Shown in pieces: positions 21,369 to 30,217 of a stretch of DNA of 32,285 nt. A model generated the notes under the pieces. The model saw only the letters and a program-made list of their open reading frames with translations. It did no database searches and was not told the DNA's origin. The translations under genes and the position numbers were made by a program. The DNA is from CAZCSK01 sp964501265 (GTDB taxonomy: Bacteria; Actinomycetota; CADDZG01; JAHWKV01). Position 1 is the first letter of the stretch. Each line of letters begins with the position of its first letter. The stretch is from assembly GCA_964501265.1 (NCBI GenBank), contig CAZCSK010000028.1:1-32285 (forward strand), in the 5' to 3' direction.

Positions 21369-22858
21369 CGCGCCGTCACTTCCGCAACCCCTCCGGCGAT
21401 GTCGAGCATCCTGACGACGGACGGTTCGATACGCGTTAAGAAGGGCTTCGGGTAAAGGCCAATGAACAAAATCAGCGCGATCAGCGGAGCGACAACAACA
21501 ATCTCGCGCACCGACATGTCGCGCCAAACACTGCGCCGCTGCGATTCCGGCACCTTAGCCGGTCCGGTAAACACACGCTCGTATGCCCACAGCAAGTAAA
21601 CAGCGGCAAGAACCACGCCGGTGGTTCCGGCTATAGCAAGCCCCCGGTAAACGTCGAACGTTCCATTGAGAATCAGAAACTCGCCGACGAAACCGGAGAG
21701 GCCGGGAAGACCTAAAGAGGCAAGGGACGCGAAGAGAAAGACCCCGCCGAAGACCGGCATCATCCGGTTTATTCCCTTCAAGTCCGCAATCTCACGGGTG
21801 TGCGCCCGCTCGTACAGCATTCCAACGAGCAGAAACAAGAGCCCCGTGACAAGTCCGTGGCTAAGCATCTGTAGAACGCTGCCCGAAGTGGCACTTGCAG
21901 TCAGCGCGGCAATACCCAGGACGACAAACCCCATGTGGGAAACGCTGGAGTAAGCGATGAGACGCTTGAGATCTTTCTGCACTATCGACACAACGCCTCC
22001 GTAGACGATGCCGATGACTCCGAGCAATGCCAGCCACGGCGCGAACCTCCTGCTGGCGTCAGGAAACAGCGGAATCGAAAACCGCAAGAAACCGTATGCG
22101 CCCATCTTAAGCAGGACTCCCGCCAGTACAACGCTGCCGGCGGTGGGTGCCTCCGTGTGTGCATCGGGAAGCCAGGTGTGCAGCGGAAAGATCGGAACCT
22201 TGATTGCAAAGGAGACAAAGAATGCCGCAAACAACCACATCTGAGGGTTGAACGCAATGTTGGCTCGGAAAAGTTCCGTGAGATCGAACGTCCGGCCCCC
22301 GATGAAATATAGCGCGACGATCCCGGCCAGCATCAAGAGCGACCCCGCGAGGGTATAGAGGAAAAACTTGACCGCGGCATAGACGCGGCGGCCGTAGCCC
22401 CACATTCCGATTAGGAAGTACATGGGGATCAACATCCCCTCCCAGAAGACATAGAACAACAACAGATCCAGGGCGACAAACACTCCAAGGATTCCCGTCT
22501 CAAGAACAAGCAGCACTACATGAAACGCCTTTACCCGGTGCCCGACGCGCTGCGACGCGAGAACAGAAATGGGGAACAGCAATGTGGTCAGAAGCACAAG
22601 CCAAAGACTGATCCCATCGATGCCGAGTGTGTAGTTGGCGCCTGCCGACGGAACCCATTGATGCCGCTCCACCAGTTGGAAACCAGAATCGGCGGCGTTG
22701 AATAGGGCGACAACCACAATCGAAGCTAGGAATGTGGCCGTAGTGATGACCAGCGTGATCGCTCGAATCAACTTGTCCGCCTCCTTAGGAACAAGCGCCA
22801 GAAGTAATGCTCCGGCCAGCGGCAAGAAAACTACGATCGAAAGGATCGGGAGATTCAT
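21365..22858 (-). CDS. nuoM: NADH-quinone oxidoreductase subunit M (second operon)
   Basis: A 497-residue antiporter-like subunit. E140 in LLLFYVFWEGMLIPMYF, LPDAHTEAPTAGSVV near 230-244 and LIAYSSVSHMGFV near 303-315 are conserved. Both ends overlap neighbours by 4 nt (ATGA). About 14 spans are expected. The paralogue in the first operon shares all motifs but differs through most loops. Confidence 0.96.
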   Translation of the reverse strand: MNLPILSIVVFLPLAGALLLALVPKEADKLIRAITLVITTATFLASIVVVALFNAADSGFQLVERHQWVPSAGANYTLGIDGISLWLVLLTTLLFPISVLASQRVGHRVKAFHVVLLVLETGILGVFVALDLLLFYVFWEGMLIPMYFLIGMWGYGRRVYAAVKFFLYTLAGSLLMLAGIVALYFIGGRTFDLTELFRANIAFNPQMWLFAAFFVSFAIKVPIFPLHTWLPDAHTEAPTAGSVVLAGVLLKMGAYGFLRFSIPLFPDASRRFAPWLALLGVIGIVYGGVVSIVQKDLKRLIAYSSVSHMGFVVLGIAALTASATSGSVLQMLSHGLVTGLLFLLVGMLYERAHTREIADLKGINRMMPVFGGVFLFASLASLGLPGLSGFVGEFLILNGTFDVYRGLAIAGTTGVVLAAVYLLWAYERVFTGPAKVPESQRRSVWRDMSVREIVVVAPLIALILFIGLYPKPFLTRIEPSVVRMLDIAGGVAEVTAR

Positions 22859-24771
22859 TTAAGGGTCGCCAACATCAGACCCACGATCACAACCGCACCT
22901 ATGAACATAGCCATCACGTAACGGCGCACGAGTCCGGTCGACAAGCCTCTAAGCCTTGCCGCCGACGCTGTTATCAAACCTCCGGTTCCATTGACGGCCC
23001 GGTCGATCACTCCGGTGTCGAACGAGAAGGCCAGGGCGACCGCCAGAGCCTTGCCCGGCGCGACGAATGCGACGTTGTAAAAGTCGTCGACGTAATACTT
23101 GTTGCGCACAATGCCGACGAGCGGCTCGAACTTCGCCTTAATAGCTCGGCGTCTCTCCTCCGCTCCAGGGCGGAGATATAGGGAGTAGGCGAACGCAATC
23201 GCCCCCAAACTCACAGAAACCACGAAGACCGACACGGCCCATTCGGGCAGTCCGAGCGGCGTCGCGCTGCCAGCCAGCTCATGGGTCGCGGTAAACACCG
23301 GCTCGAGAAATCGAGTGAGTCGACCACCGTGCAGAGTCAGGTTGATGAGTCCGCCGGCCGCGGCCAAAAACGCGAGCGATTGGAGGATCGAAGTCATCGA
23401 GCTTGGAGACTCATGCGGAGTGACTCCCGGGTCCAGGCGAGAAGCTCCGAAGAAGGTGAGGAACACCTGCCGCGACATGTAGAAGGCCGTCAGCCCGGAA
23501 ATCAAGACTCCCATAACCCAGACTGCGGGCAAGCCGGCCCCCCAAGCGACGGAAAGGATCGCCTCCTTAGAGAAAAATCCGGCGAGGGGAGGAATCCCCG
23601 AGATGGCGAGCCATCCGAATATGAAGGTCGCGCCAGTTATGGGCAGGGACCGCAAGAGGCCCCCCATCTTCTTCATGTCCGTTTCATCGCCGGTCGCATG
23701 CATGACCGATCCGGCGCCGAGAAACAAGAGGGCTTTGAAGAACGCATGAGTAACCAGGTGAAAGATGCCAGCAATGTACGCAAGAGGTGATCCAGTCATG
23801 GCGCCCACGCCGACGGCGACGAACATGTAACCCAGTTGCGAGATAGTTGAGTAGGCGAGGACGCGCTTGATGTCATCCTGAGCCATTGCGATTGTTGCAG
23901 CAAGAAAAGCGGTCAGGATTCCTACGACAACAACCAGTCCGGCTGCTAGTTGCGAGGCTTCAAAGAGCACGTGCGCGCGGGCTATTAGATAGACACCTGC
24001 CGTGACCATCGTAGCCGCGTGAATCAAGGCCGACACCGGCGTTGGGCCCTCCATCGCGTCGGGCAACCAAACGTATAGGGGGATTTGTGCGGATTTTCCG
24101 GCGGCTCCTACCAACATCAAGATCGGAATCGCGGCGGCGAGGCCGGGGCCGATTGGCTTGACCGCCGTTTGGGCGAAGACGTCCGCCATGCGCAGAGTCC
24201 CGTAGGTTTGAAAAATCAAGAAAAGAGCGATCAGAAACCCAAAGTCGCCCACGCGGTTCAACAAGAAGGCCTTCTTCCCCGCGGCCGCGGCTTCCGGGCG
24301 ATCGTTCCAAAAGGAGATCAACAAGTACGAGCACATGCCCACCAGTTCCCACCCAAGGAACAGCACCAGGAAATTCGCAGCCATGACGAGCACAAGCATC
24401 GAGCCCGCAAAGAGATTGAGGTACGCGAAGAAAGTGGATCGACGTTCGTCGGCCGCCATGTAGCCGATCGAGTAGATGTGAATGAGGGTGCCCACGCCCG
24501 TCACTACAAGCAGCATCACGAGGGTGAGAGGGTCGACCACGAACTCGAAGTTGACCTTGAAGGAGCCCGCGGAGATCCATTCAAAGAACGAATGACCGAG
24601 GAGCTTTTCTCCCAGCAGTTCGCTCAACGCCATCAAGGACAAAGCGAAGGAACTGCCAATCAATGACGACGCGATAACTCCCGATTGGCGCTTCAATTTC
24701 TTACCGAACAACAGCAGAACCGCGGCCCCCGCGAAAGGAAGCCCCGGAATCAGGGCTAGGGTGGTTACCAC
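22855..24771 (-). CDS. nuoL: NADH-quinone oxidoreductase subunit L (second operon)
   Basis: The 638-residue subunit starts with GTG at 24771, 7 nt inside the end of nuoK. E142 in LGWELVGMCSYLLI and the block AAGKSAQIPLYVWLPDAMEG near 217-236 are present, followed by PTPVSALIHAAT. The lateral C-terminal helix region with KYYVDDFYN is complete. The stop overlaps nuoM by 4 nt. Confidence 0.96.
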   Translation of the reverse strand: MVTTLALIPGLPFAGAAVLLLFGKKLKRQSGVIASSLIGSSFALSLMALSELLGEKLLGHSFFEWISAGSFKVNFEFVVDPLTLVMLLVVTGVGTLIHIYSIGYMAADERRSTFFAYLNLFAGSMLVLVMAANFLVLFLGWELVGMCSYLLISFWNDRPEAAAAGKKAFLLNRVGDFGFLIALFLIFQTYGTLRMADVFAQTAVKPIGPGLAAAIPILMLVGAAGKSAQIPLYVWLPDAMEGPTPVSALIHAATMVTAGVYLIARAHVLFEASQLAAGLVVVVGILTAFLAATIAMAQDDIKRVLAYSTISQLGYMFVAVGVGAMTGSPLAYIAGIFHLVTHAFFKALLFLGAGSVMHATGDETDMKKMGGLLRSLPITGATFIFGWLAISGIPPLAGFFSKEAILSVAWGAGLPAVWVMGVLISGLTAFYMSRQVFLTFFGASRLDPGVTPHESPSSMTSILQSLAFLAAAGGLINLTLHGGRLTRFLEPVFTATHELAGSATPLGLPEWAVSVFVVSVSLGAIAFAYSLYLRPGAEERRRAIKAKFEPLVGIVRNKYYVDDFYNVAFVAPGKALAVALAFSFDTGVIDRAVNGTGGLITASAARLRGLSTGLVRRYVMAMFIGAVVIVGLMLATLK

Positions 24772-25070
24772 TTCAGCAGGCTCACTTGATCGGCGTCAGT
24801 CGAGCCACGCTTTCTAAAAATAGAAACGATAATCGCCAAGCCAACTACCACCTCAGCCGCGGCCACCACCAGGACAAAGAAGACACTCACTTGGCCGTCC
24901 AGGCCCAAATTCATGCGATCGAAAGTAACCAGCGTCAGGTTTACTGCATTGAGCATCAGTTCGATGCACATGAACATCACGATCACGTTGCGCCTCACGA
25001 GCACGCCGACGGCACCGATCGTAAACAGCAGGGCGGAAAGCAGAAGGTACCAACCGGGTCCAACAGTCAT
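24765..25070 (-). CDS. nuoK: NADH-quinone oxidoreductase subunit K (second operon)
   Basis: A 101-residue, three-span subunit with E37 (CIELMLNAVN) and E73 (AAAEVVVGLAI) in membrane helices. The ATG at 25070 overlaps the nuoJ stop by 4 nt; the frame upstream to 25160 lies within nuoJ. It ends in VSLLKW, close to VSLMKW of the first copy, and both overlap nuoL by 7 nt. Confidence 0.96.
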   Translation of the reverse strand: MTVGPGWYLLLSALLFTIGAVGVLVRRNVIVMFMCIELMLNAVNLTLVTFDRMNLGLDGQVSVFFVLVVAAAEVVVGLAIIVSIFRKRGSTDADQVSLLKW

Positions 25071-25585
25071 TCGCTTCCCCTTGACTGTTTGGCGAGGACC
25101 ATCACGCCGACAATCGCGACGGCCAAGAGAACCGAAGTGAACTCGAAGGCGAAGGACCACTTCGTGAACAACACCCGCGCAACGGCTTCCACGTTGCCTT
25201 CGCCGGCAACGGCTGTGTTCGCCGCGGTCGCCCTAGGGAGAAGCCCGCTTGCGCCAATCAAGAGGCCCTCGGCCAGCAACAGCGCTCCGAGCCCGATCGC
25301 CAGCGGCCGCTGGAAGGAGATCGGCTCGATCATCGCTTCCTTTTGATCGACTCCGAGCAACATGACAACGAAAACGAATAGCACCATGATCGCCCCGGCG
25401 TACACGATCACCTGAAGAGCGGCGATGAAAAATGCCCCCTGTAACAAGAATAGGATCGCCAAAGACACTTGGACTCCCACGAGCAACAGCGCTGAATGAA
25501 CCGCGTTGGGCGCGAGAACCATAGTCAGCGCGGCGGCCAGAGCCCCCAGGGCCACAACGGCGAATACGATCGTCTCAATAATCAT
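25067..25585 (-). CDS. nuoJ: NADH-quinone oxidoreductase subunit J (second operon)
   Basis: A 172-residue subunit with five spans. AALQVIVYAGAIMVLFVFVV near 54-73 is the signature third helix. ATG at 25585 lies 11 nt inside the end of nuoI; the longer frame to 25699 only re-reads nuoI. It overlaps nuoK by 4 nt. The periplasmic-side loop near residues 120-145 is longer than in the first-operon copy. Confidence 0.95.
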   Translation of the reverse strand: MIIETIVFAVVALGALAAALTMVLAPNAVHSALLLVGVQVSLAILFLLQGAFFIAALQVIVYAGAIMVLFVFVVMLLGVDQKEAMIEPISFQRPLAIGLGALLLAEGLLIGASGLLPRATAANTAVAGEGNVEAVARVLFTKWSFAFEFTSVLLAVAIVGVMVLAKQSRGSE

Positions 25586-26222
25586 CTGCGTCAGGCCCGT
25601 AGGGCTCCTCTTCACCTTCGGGAATCTCACCTCGCGCCAGGGCGAGATCGCGTTTGGCCGTCTTGAACTCCCCGACCTCCGCACCTGAAACAAGGTCAAC
25701 TATGGAAGGTCGCCGTTGCAACGGCGCGTCGACGAGCAGCATGTCCTTTGTGTAGATCATGGATTCGCGCGAATCGCCTGCAAGGTCGTAAGAATTCGAC
25801 ATGACCAACGCCTCGGTGGGACAGGCTTCTACGCAGAGCCCACAGAAGATGCAGCGCAAGTAGTTGATCTCGTAAATCTCGGCGTACCGCTCCCCCGGCG
25901 ATCGCCGGTCCTCGGCCGTGTTCTCAGCGCCGATGACGAGGATGGCATCGGCAGGACAGGCGCCAGCGCAAAGTTCACAGCCGATGCACTTCTCGAGCCC
26001 GTCGACGTGGCGATCAAGGACGTGGCGGCCTTTGAATCGAGGAAACGGCTCGCGACGCTGCTCCGGATAGGCGATGGTGATGGGTCTTCTGCCTAAGTGC
26101 TTCAAAGTGATGGTAAGACCCTTGAAGACCGCTAGCACCCCACCCAGAATCTCGAAGATGGGGGCCGAGATTTCCAGGACTTTCGCTTTTTGGGCCGCAA
26201 TCGTTTCGCGTATTCGACTCAT
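25575..26222 (-). CDS. nuoI: NADH-quinone oxidoreductase subunit I (second operon)
   Basis: A 215-residue 8Fe ferredoxin-type subunit of near-normal length. Cluster ligands are C79, C82, C85, C89 and C124, C127, C130, C134. The N-terminal amphipathic helix and ITLKHLGRRPITIAYPEQ at 38-55 are typical of NuoI. The C-terminus is acidic (PEGEEEPYGPDADDY) and lacks the repeat tail of the first-operon copy. The ATG at 26222 overlaps the nuoH stop by 4 nt. Confidence 0.96.
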   Translation of the reverse strand: MSRIRETIAAQKAKVLEISAPIFEILGGVLAVFKGLTITLKHLGRRPITIAYPEQRREPFPRFKGRHVLDRHVDGLEKCIGCELCAGACPADAILVIGAENTAEDRRSPGERYAEIYEINYLRCIFCGLCVEACPTEALVMSNSYDLAGDSRESMIYTKDMLLVDAPLQRRPSIVDLVSGAEVGEFKTAKRDLALARGEIPEGEEEPYGPDADDY

Positions 26223-27289
26223 AGCAGCAGCCCGCTGACGATCGTCAGGGTTGCGAACGTCAGTAGCCAGGCGAGCGCGAGCGGTATGAGCACCTTCCAG
26301 CCAACGGCCATCAATTTGTCGTAACGCAAGCGCGGCAGGGTCGCCCTTAACCAGATAAACAGGAACACGAAGAAGAACGTCTTGGTGCTGAAAATGATCA
26401 CCGGCCAAAGCCAGGGCAGGAACGGCGGAGCAGGACCGTCCCCCCCACCGAGAAACATAGTCGTCGCCACGGCCGAGATTGTGATGATGTGGATGTATTC
26501 GGCAAGAAAGAACATGGCGAACTTGATTCCGGAGTACTCAGTATGGAAGCCGGCCACCAGCTCGGTCTCAGCCTCGGGAAGGTCAAAGGGGGCACGGTTG
26601 GTTTCCGCTATGCCGGCAACAAGAAAAATTAGAAATGCAGGCAATTGAGTGACGATGTTCCATCGTGGAATGACATTTCCCGCCCAACTGATCCAATTCG
26701 GTAACCACTCGAAGTTTCCGTAAAACCCGCTCTGAGCTTCAACGATGTCGCGCAACGAAAGTGAACCTGCGCTCATGACGACCGGCACTAACGAGAGTGA
26801 AAGCGCGATCTCGTAGGAAATCATCTGCGCACTCGACCTGATTCCCCCCAGGAGTGGATATTTCGAGCCGCTTGACCATCCGGCGAGCACAACCCCATAC
26901 ACGGCCAGCGAACCCATCCCCAAGACCCACAAAAGCCCGATGTTCAAATCGGCGACGTCAAAGGTCACGGTCTGTCCGAAAATAGTCGCACTGTCCCCGA
27001 ACGGGATAACGGCAAAAGCGAGGAACGCCGGAACCAAGGCAACGATGGGAGCGAGCATGTAGATCGGCCGGTCGACACCGAGAGGAGTCACCGGTTCCTT
27101 GAAGAAAAGTTTGACGCCGTCGGCTAGGGGGGTAAACAAACCCATCGGGCCCCAGCGGTTGGGTCCCAACCGGCTCTGCATGAGGGCGACGGCTCTTCGC
27201 TCGAACCAAATGATGAAGAGGACAAGACTAAGAATCGCGCCGAAGACCACAAACACTTTGACGATCGAGACGATCACGAAAGGGCTCAT
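26219..27289 (-). CDS. nuoH: NADH-quinone oxidoreductase subunit H (second operon)
   Basis: A 356-residue, eight-span quinone-site subunit. RAPFDLPEAETELVAGFHTE and EYSGIKFAMFFLAEY form the signature loop near 232-265, and LGPNRWGPMGLFTPLADGVK near 41-60 the N-terminal block. ATG at 27289 overlaps the nuoG stop by 4 nt (ATGA). The C-terminal LPRLRYDKLM motif is complete. Confidence 0.96.
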   Translation of the reverse strand: MSPFVIVSIVKVFVVFGAILSLVLFIIWFERRAVALMQSRLGPNRWGPMGLFTPLADGVKLFFKEPVTPLGVDRPIYMLAPIVALVPAFLAFAVIPFGDSATIFGQTVTFDVADLNIGLLWVLGMGSLAVYGVVLAGWSSGSKYPLLGGIRSSAQMISYEIALSLSLVPVVMSAGSLSLRDIVEAQSGFYGNFEWLPNWISWAGNVIPRWNIVTQLPAFLIFLVAGIAETNRAPFDLPEAETELVAGFHTEYSGIKFAMFFLAEYIHIITISAVATTMFLGGGDGPAPPFLPWLWPVIIFSTKTFFFVFLFIWLRATLPRLRYDKLMAVGWKVLIPLALAWLLTFATLTIVSGLLL

Positions 27290-29772
27290 TGGGCGACCTC
27301 AACGTAAGTCGCCGGTTCGGTCGCGTCCATCAGCGCGTTTGCGTTTGCGCCGGGCTGATCGAACAAAACGAACGCTGCCCCCTTGGGTGTGTCGGCCGAC
27401 ACTCGCAAAACAAGACGCAACGACCCTCTGATTGCCGTTACCGTCACTTCCTCACCTGCCGCGAGCCCGCGAGCCCCGGCTTCCTCCGGATTGAGTTCGA
27501 CAAACGGCGCGGGCGTCACGTTGCGAAGCTCGGGCGAGTGCGTTGCCATAACACCGCCGTCGTAGAGGGCCCGCGCGGCGAGAAGGATCAGCGGATACCC
27601 ACTCGGGGGCTGCGCTGCTTCGGGAAGACCACCTGTCGACGTGGGGATTTCGCCCTCACCTTTCCAGACAACACCTTCGCGCTTCGTCGCGTCGACAGCC
27701 CTAAGTTCCCACGACAGGGGCCATGCTGGTTCTGCCGTCACCTCGAGCGACTTGACTGACCCATTCACACTGGCCATCGAAACGTCGGAGTGCGTCGGTA
27801 CTTCATGCACCATGGCGGTCCATACATCCTCGGAGCGGTCGAACCCGAAGCTTGTTCCCATGCGGCCGGCGAGGTCGTCGAAGATCTTCCAGTCCGCCCT
27901 AGCGACTCCCGGGGAAGCAACCGCAGATCTCACGCGCTGAATCCGCCTTTCGAAGTTCGTGAACGAGCCCGACTTTTCCGCAAAGGATTGAGCGGGAAGC
28001 AAAATCGAAGCAGCGCGGGCAGTGGGAGTTAGAAAAAGATCCGAAGCAACCACAAATGCATCGGAAGCGCAGGCGGCTTCCGCAAGAGTGCGATCCGGGA
28101 AGTCGGTAAGCAGATCGGCCCCCATGATCCATAGAAACTTGATCGCTCCGGTAGCCGCTCCGCTAAGAATCTGAATCGCGTTCAGGCCTCCGGCAACGGG
28201 CCGGTGGCCGGGTTCGGACCAGGGATTGACGCCCATGTCTATTGCCCCTTGAGAGTTCGCGTTGGGGGATGCGAGCAGCAACTTCGCCCCGGGCCGCGAT
28301 GCCATTAGGCGCCGAAGGGCCCAAAGGGCGCGGTCCATCGACACACCTGCGAACTGCTGCCCAACACAAACGACCAAATTCTCGGCGGTAATCGTCCGGC
28401 GCGCCCTGTTTAGGGCGTCGGTGGCATCTCCAGCATCGCCGCCCGAACTGAGCAATGCAGACACCGCTTCCGCCTCGAACCCCGGCGGTACCCGAAGGTG
28501 TGTTCCGAGATCCGAAAGACTGATGCGGCGCGGATGCAGAACTACCAGGTGCGCCCCCTTCTCCACGGCTGCACGAATCCGAAGGTAGAGGACAGGGAGT
28601 TCCTCTTTTGGATCCGGACCGGCCCAAAGAATCGTTTCGGCGGAATCGAGATCGGCGATCGTAGCCGTCGAGCCGACGATTCCATCGTTCGCCATCAGAT
28701 CGTACGAAAAGAAAGCATCGAATGTGCGAAAGTCGATATTAGGTGTACCCACAACCTTACGGAAGAACTTCGATGCAGCGAATAGGTCTTCGTTTGTTAG
28801 GTGGGATCCTCCAATCAGACCGACGGACTGCGGTCCACCCGACGAGATCGCGCTTTTGAGTTCATGAGCAATTGCCTCCATCGCTTCATCCCACCCGGTC
28901 TCACTGAACCGCCCTTCCCTGCGGATGTGCGGGGCTTTCAGTCGATCGGGATGTGAGACGTAGCGATGGCCAAACCTGCCCTTGTCGCAATTCCAGAACC
29001 CGTTCACTTCGCTGTTCGGCAACGCCTGGGCGCGCATCACTTCGCCGTCTCGATGTTCCAAGGAGATCGCGCAGCCGACCGAGCAGTACGAGCAGGTCGT
29101 TTCGGTGGCCTCGAGGTCCCACGGCCGCGACAAAAATCTATACGAGGCGGAAGTCAACGCACCAACCGGACAGATCTGAATCGTGTTGCCCGAAAAGTAG
29201 GAATCGAAGGGCTTGTCCTTGCCGGTGTTGATCTGAGTGTGGCTGCCCCTGTCCATGAGATCGATGAATGTGTCGCCCGACACTTCCTCGCAGAAGCGGA
29301 CACATCTCCAACAGAGCACGCAACGCTCTCGATCGAGCACCACGAGGTCGGAGATAGGAAGAGCCTTCGTGAAATGTCTTTTGGGCTCGGTGTAACGGCT
29401 GCGGCCGGGGCCAAATTTCAAAGTTTGATCCTGGAGTGGACATTCACCGCCGCGATCGCAAATCGGGCAATCGAGCGGATGGTTGATGAGGAGCAATTCC
29501 AGAACGGACTCTTGGGCCAGGGCCGCGGCGGGCGAGTTCGTCTTGACGACCATGCCGTCGGTGATCGTCGTCGCGCAAGCGGGGTCGAGGGGCTTGCGGC
29601 TTCCCTCTACCTGAACCAAACACATACGGCAAGCCGCGACCGATTCAAGCCCCGGGTGATAACAAAACCGCGGGACGAAGATGCCCTGTTCCTCGGCCAC
29701 GTCGATAAGCAAACGCCCCGGCTCGGTCTGAATCTGCTTGTCGTTGATCGTTACGTTGATCGGTTCAGACAT
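27286..29772 (-). CDS. nuoG: NADH-quinone oxidoreductase subunit G
   Basis: The 828-residue iron-sulfur subunit of the NADH module. Ligands can be placed: [2Fe-2S] at C37, C48, C51, C66; H98, C102, C105, C111; C151, C154, C157, C201; and the extra N7-type cluster C227, C230, C234, C262. A molybdopterin-oxidoreductase-like domain fills residues 220-700, and an aspartate-decarboxylase-like fold follows to the end. N7 is found in only some bacteria. ATG at 29772, with an AGGAGG site 6 nt before it, overlaps the unknown membrane protein gene by 8 nt; the longer frame to 29874 lies within that gene. It passes electrons from NuoE/NuoF to NuoI. No counterpart exists in the first operon. Confidence 0.95.
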   Translation of the reverse strand: MSEPINVTINDKQIQTEPGRLLIDVAEEQGIFVPRFCYHPGLESVAACRMCLVQVEGSRKPLDPACATTITDGMVVKTNSPAAALAQESVLELLLINHPLDCPICDRGGECPLQDQTLKFGPGRSRYTEPKRHFTKALPISDLVVLDRERCVLCWRCVRFCEEVSGDTFIDLMDRGSHTQINTGKDKPFDSYFSGNTIQICPVGALTSASYRFLSRPWDLEATETTCSYCSVGCAISLEHRDGEVMRAQALPNSEVNGFWNCDKGRFGHRYVSHPDRLKAPHIRREGRFSETGWDEAMEAIAHELKSAISSGGPQSVGLIGGSHLTNEDLFAASKFFRKVVGTPNIDFRTFDAFFSYDLMANDGIVGSTATIADLDSAETILWAGPDPKEELPVLYLRIRAAVEKGAHLVVLHPRRISLSDLGTHLRVPPGFEAEAVSALLSSGGDAGDATDALNRARRTITAENLVVCVGQQFAGVSMDRALWALRRLMASRPGAKLLLASPNANSQGAIDMGVNPWSEPGHRPVAGGLNAIQILSGAATGAIKFLWIMGADLLTDFPDRTLAEAACASDAFVVASDLFLTPTARAASILLPAQSFAEKSGSFTNFERRIQRVRSAVASPGVARADWKIFDDLAGRMGTSFGFDRSEDVWTAMVHEVPTHSDVSMASVNGSVKSLEVTAEPAWPLSWELRAVDATKREGVVWKGEGEIPTSTGGLPEAAQPPSGYPLILLAARALYDGGVMATHSPELRNVTPAPFVELNPEEAGARGLAAGEEVTVTAIRGSLRLVLRVSADTPKGAAFVLFDQPGANANALMDATEPATYVEVAQ

Positions 29773-30217
29773 CCATAGCCTCCTGCACCGTGGAACTAGC
29801 GCCTCGCGCCACGCCCGAGATGCCCGACAGCACCAGAAGCGTCGGGATGCCGGCGACAAACACCGCGACGCCAAAGGGCGTGCGCACTCGGAGAGCCGCC
29901 CTAACGGCGTCGGAAAGAGAAGGCGTTTGCGTCGACGCCGCGCTTCGCATGTACGACAGCTGGCCGAGAAAGATGAGTGACACCAGAGCTAGACCGGCGC
30001 CGGCCGAGATGAAAGGCCAGACGGGAATCCGTATTCCGGCCGACACCGACGTACCTATCAGCAGCGTAGAAGTTAGCGCCATTAGCAATAACAGCCACGG
30101 CGGCATCTTGCCGATGTCCCCCGGGGAGTACTCATTCCTGATGCCGCGGATCAGATACCAGGAGTAGATCCAACCTGTGAACCCTGCGATCATAGCCACC
30201 CGCCGAGCGGCGTTCAC
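29765..30217 (-). CDS. Unknown four-span membrane protein between nuoF and nuoG
   Basis: The 150-residue protein is not recognised. Predicted spans lie at about 8-24, 39-58, 66-86 and 114-136; short charged loops (RGIRNEYSPGDIGKMPP) separate the first two, and a Ser/Thr/Ala loop at 91-104 precedes the fourth. It starts with GTG at 30217, overlapping the nuoF stop by 4 nt (GTGA), and its end overlaps the nuoG start by 8 nt, so it is translated as part of the operon. NuoF and NuoG are normally adjacent peripheral subunits, so a membrane protein between them is unusual. It might be an accessory subunit or an assembly or anchoring factor; no function can be assigned. The overlap pattern makes it a real gene rather than a chance frame. 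Confidence 0.8.
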   Translation of the reverse strand: MNAARRVAMIAGFTGWIYSWYLIRGIRNEYSPGDIGKMPPWLLLLMALTSTLLIGTSVSAGIRIPVWPFISAGAGLALVSLIFLGQLSYMRSAASTQTPSLSDAVRAALRVRTPFGVAVFVAGIPTLLVLSGISGVARGASSTVQEAMDV

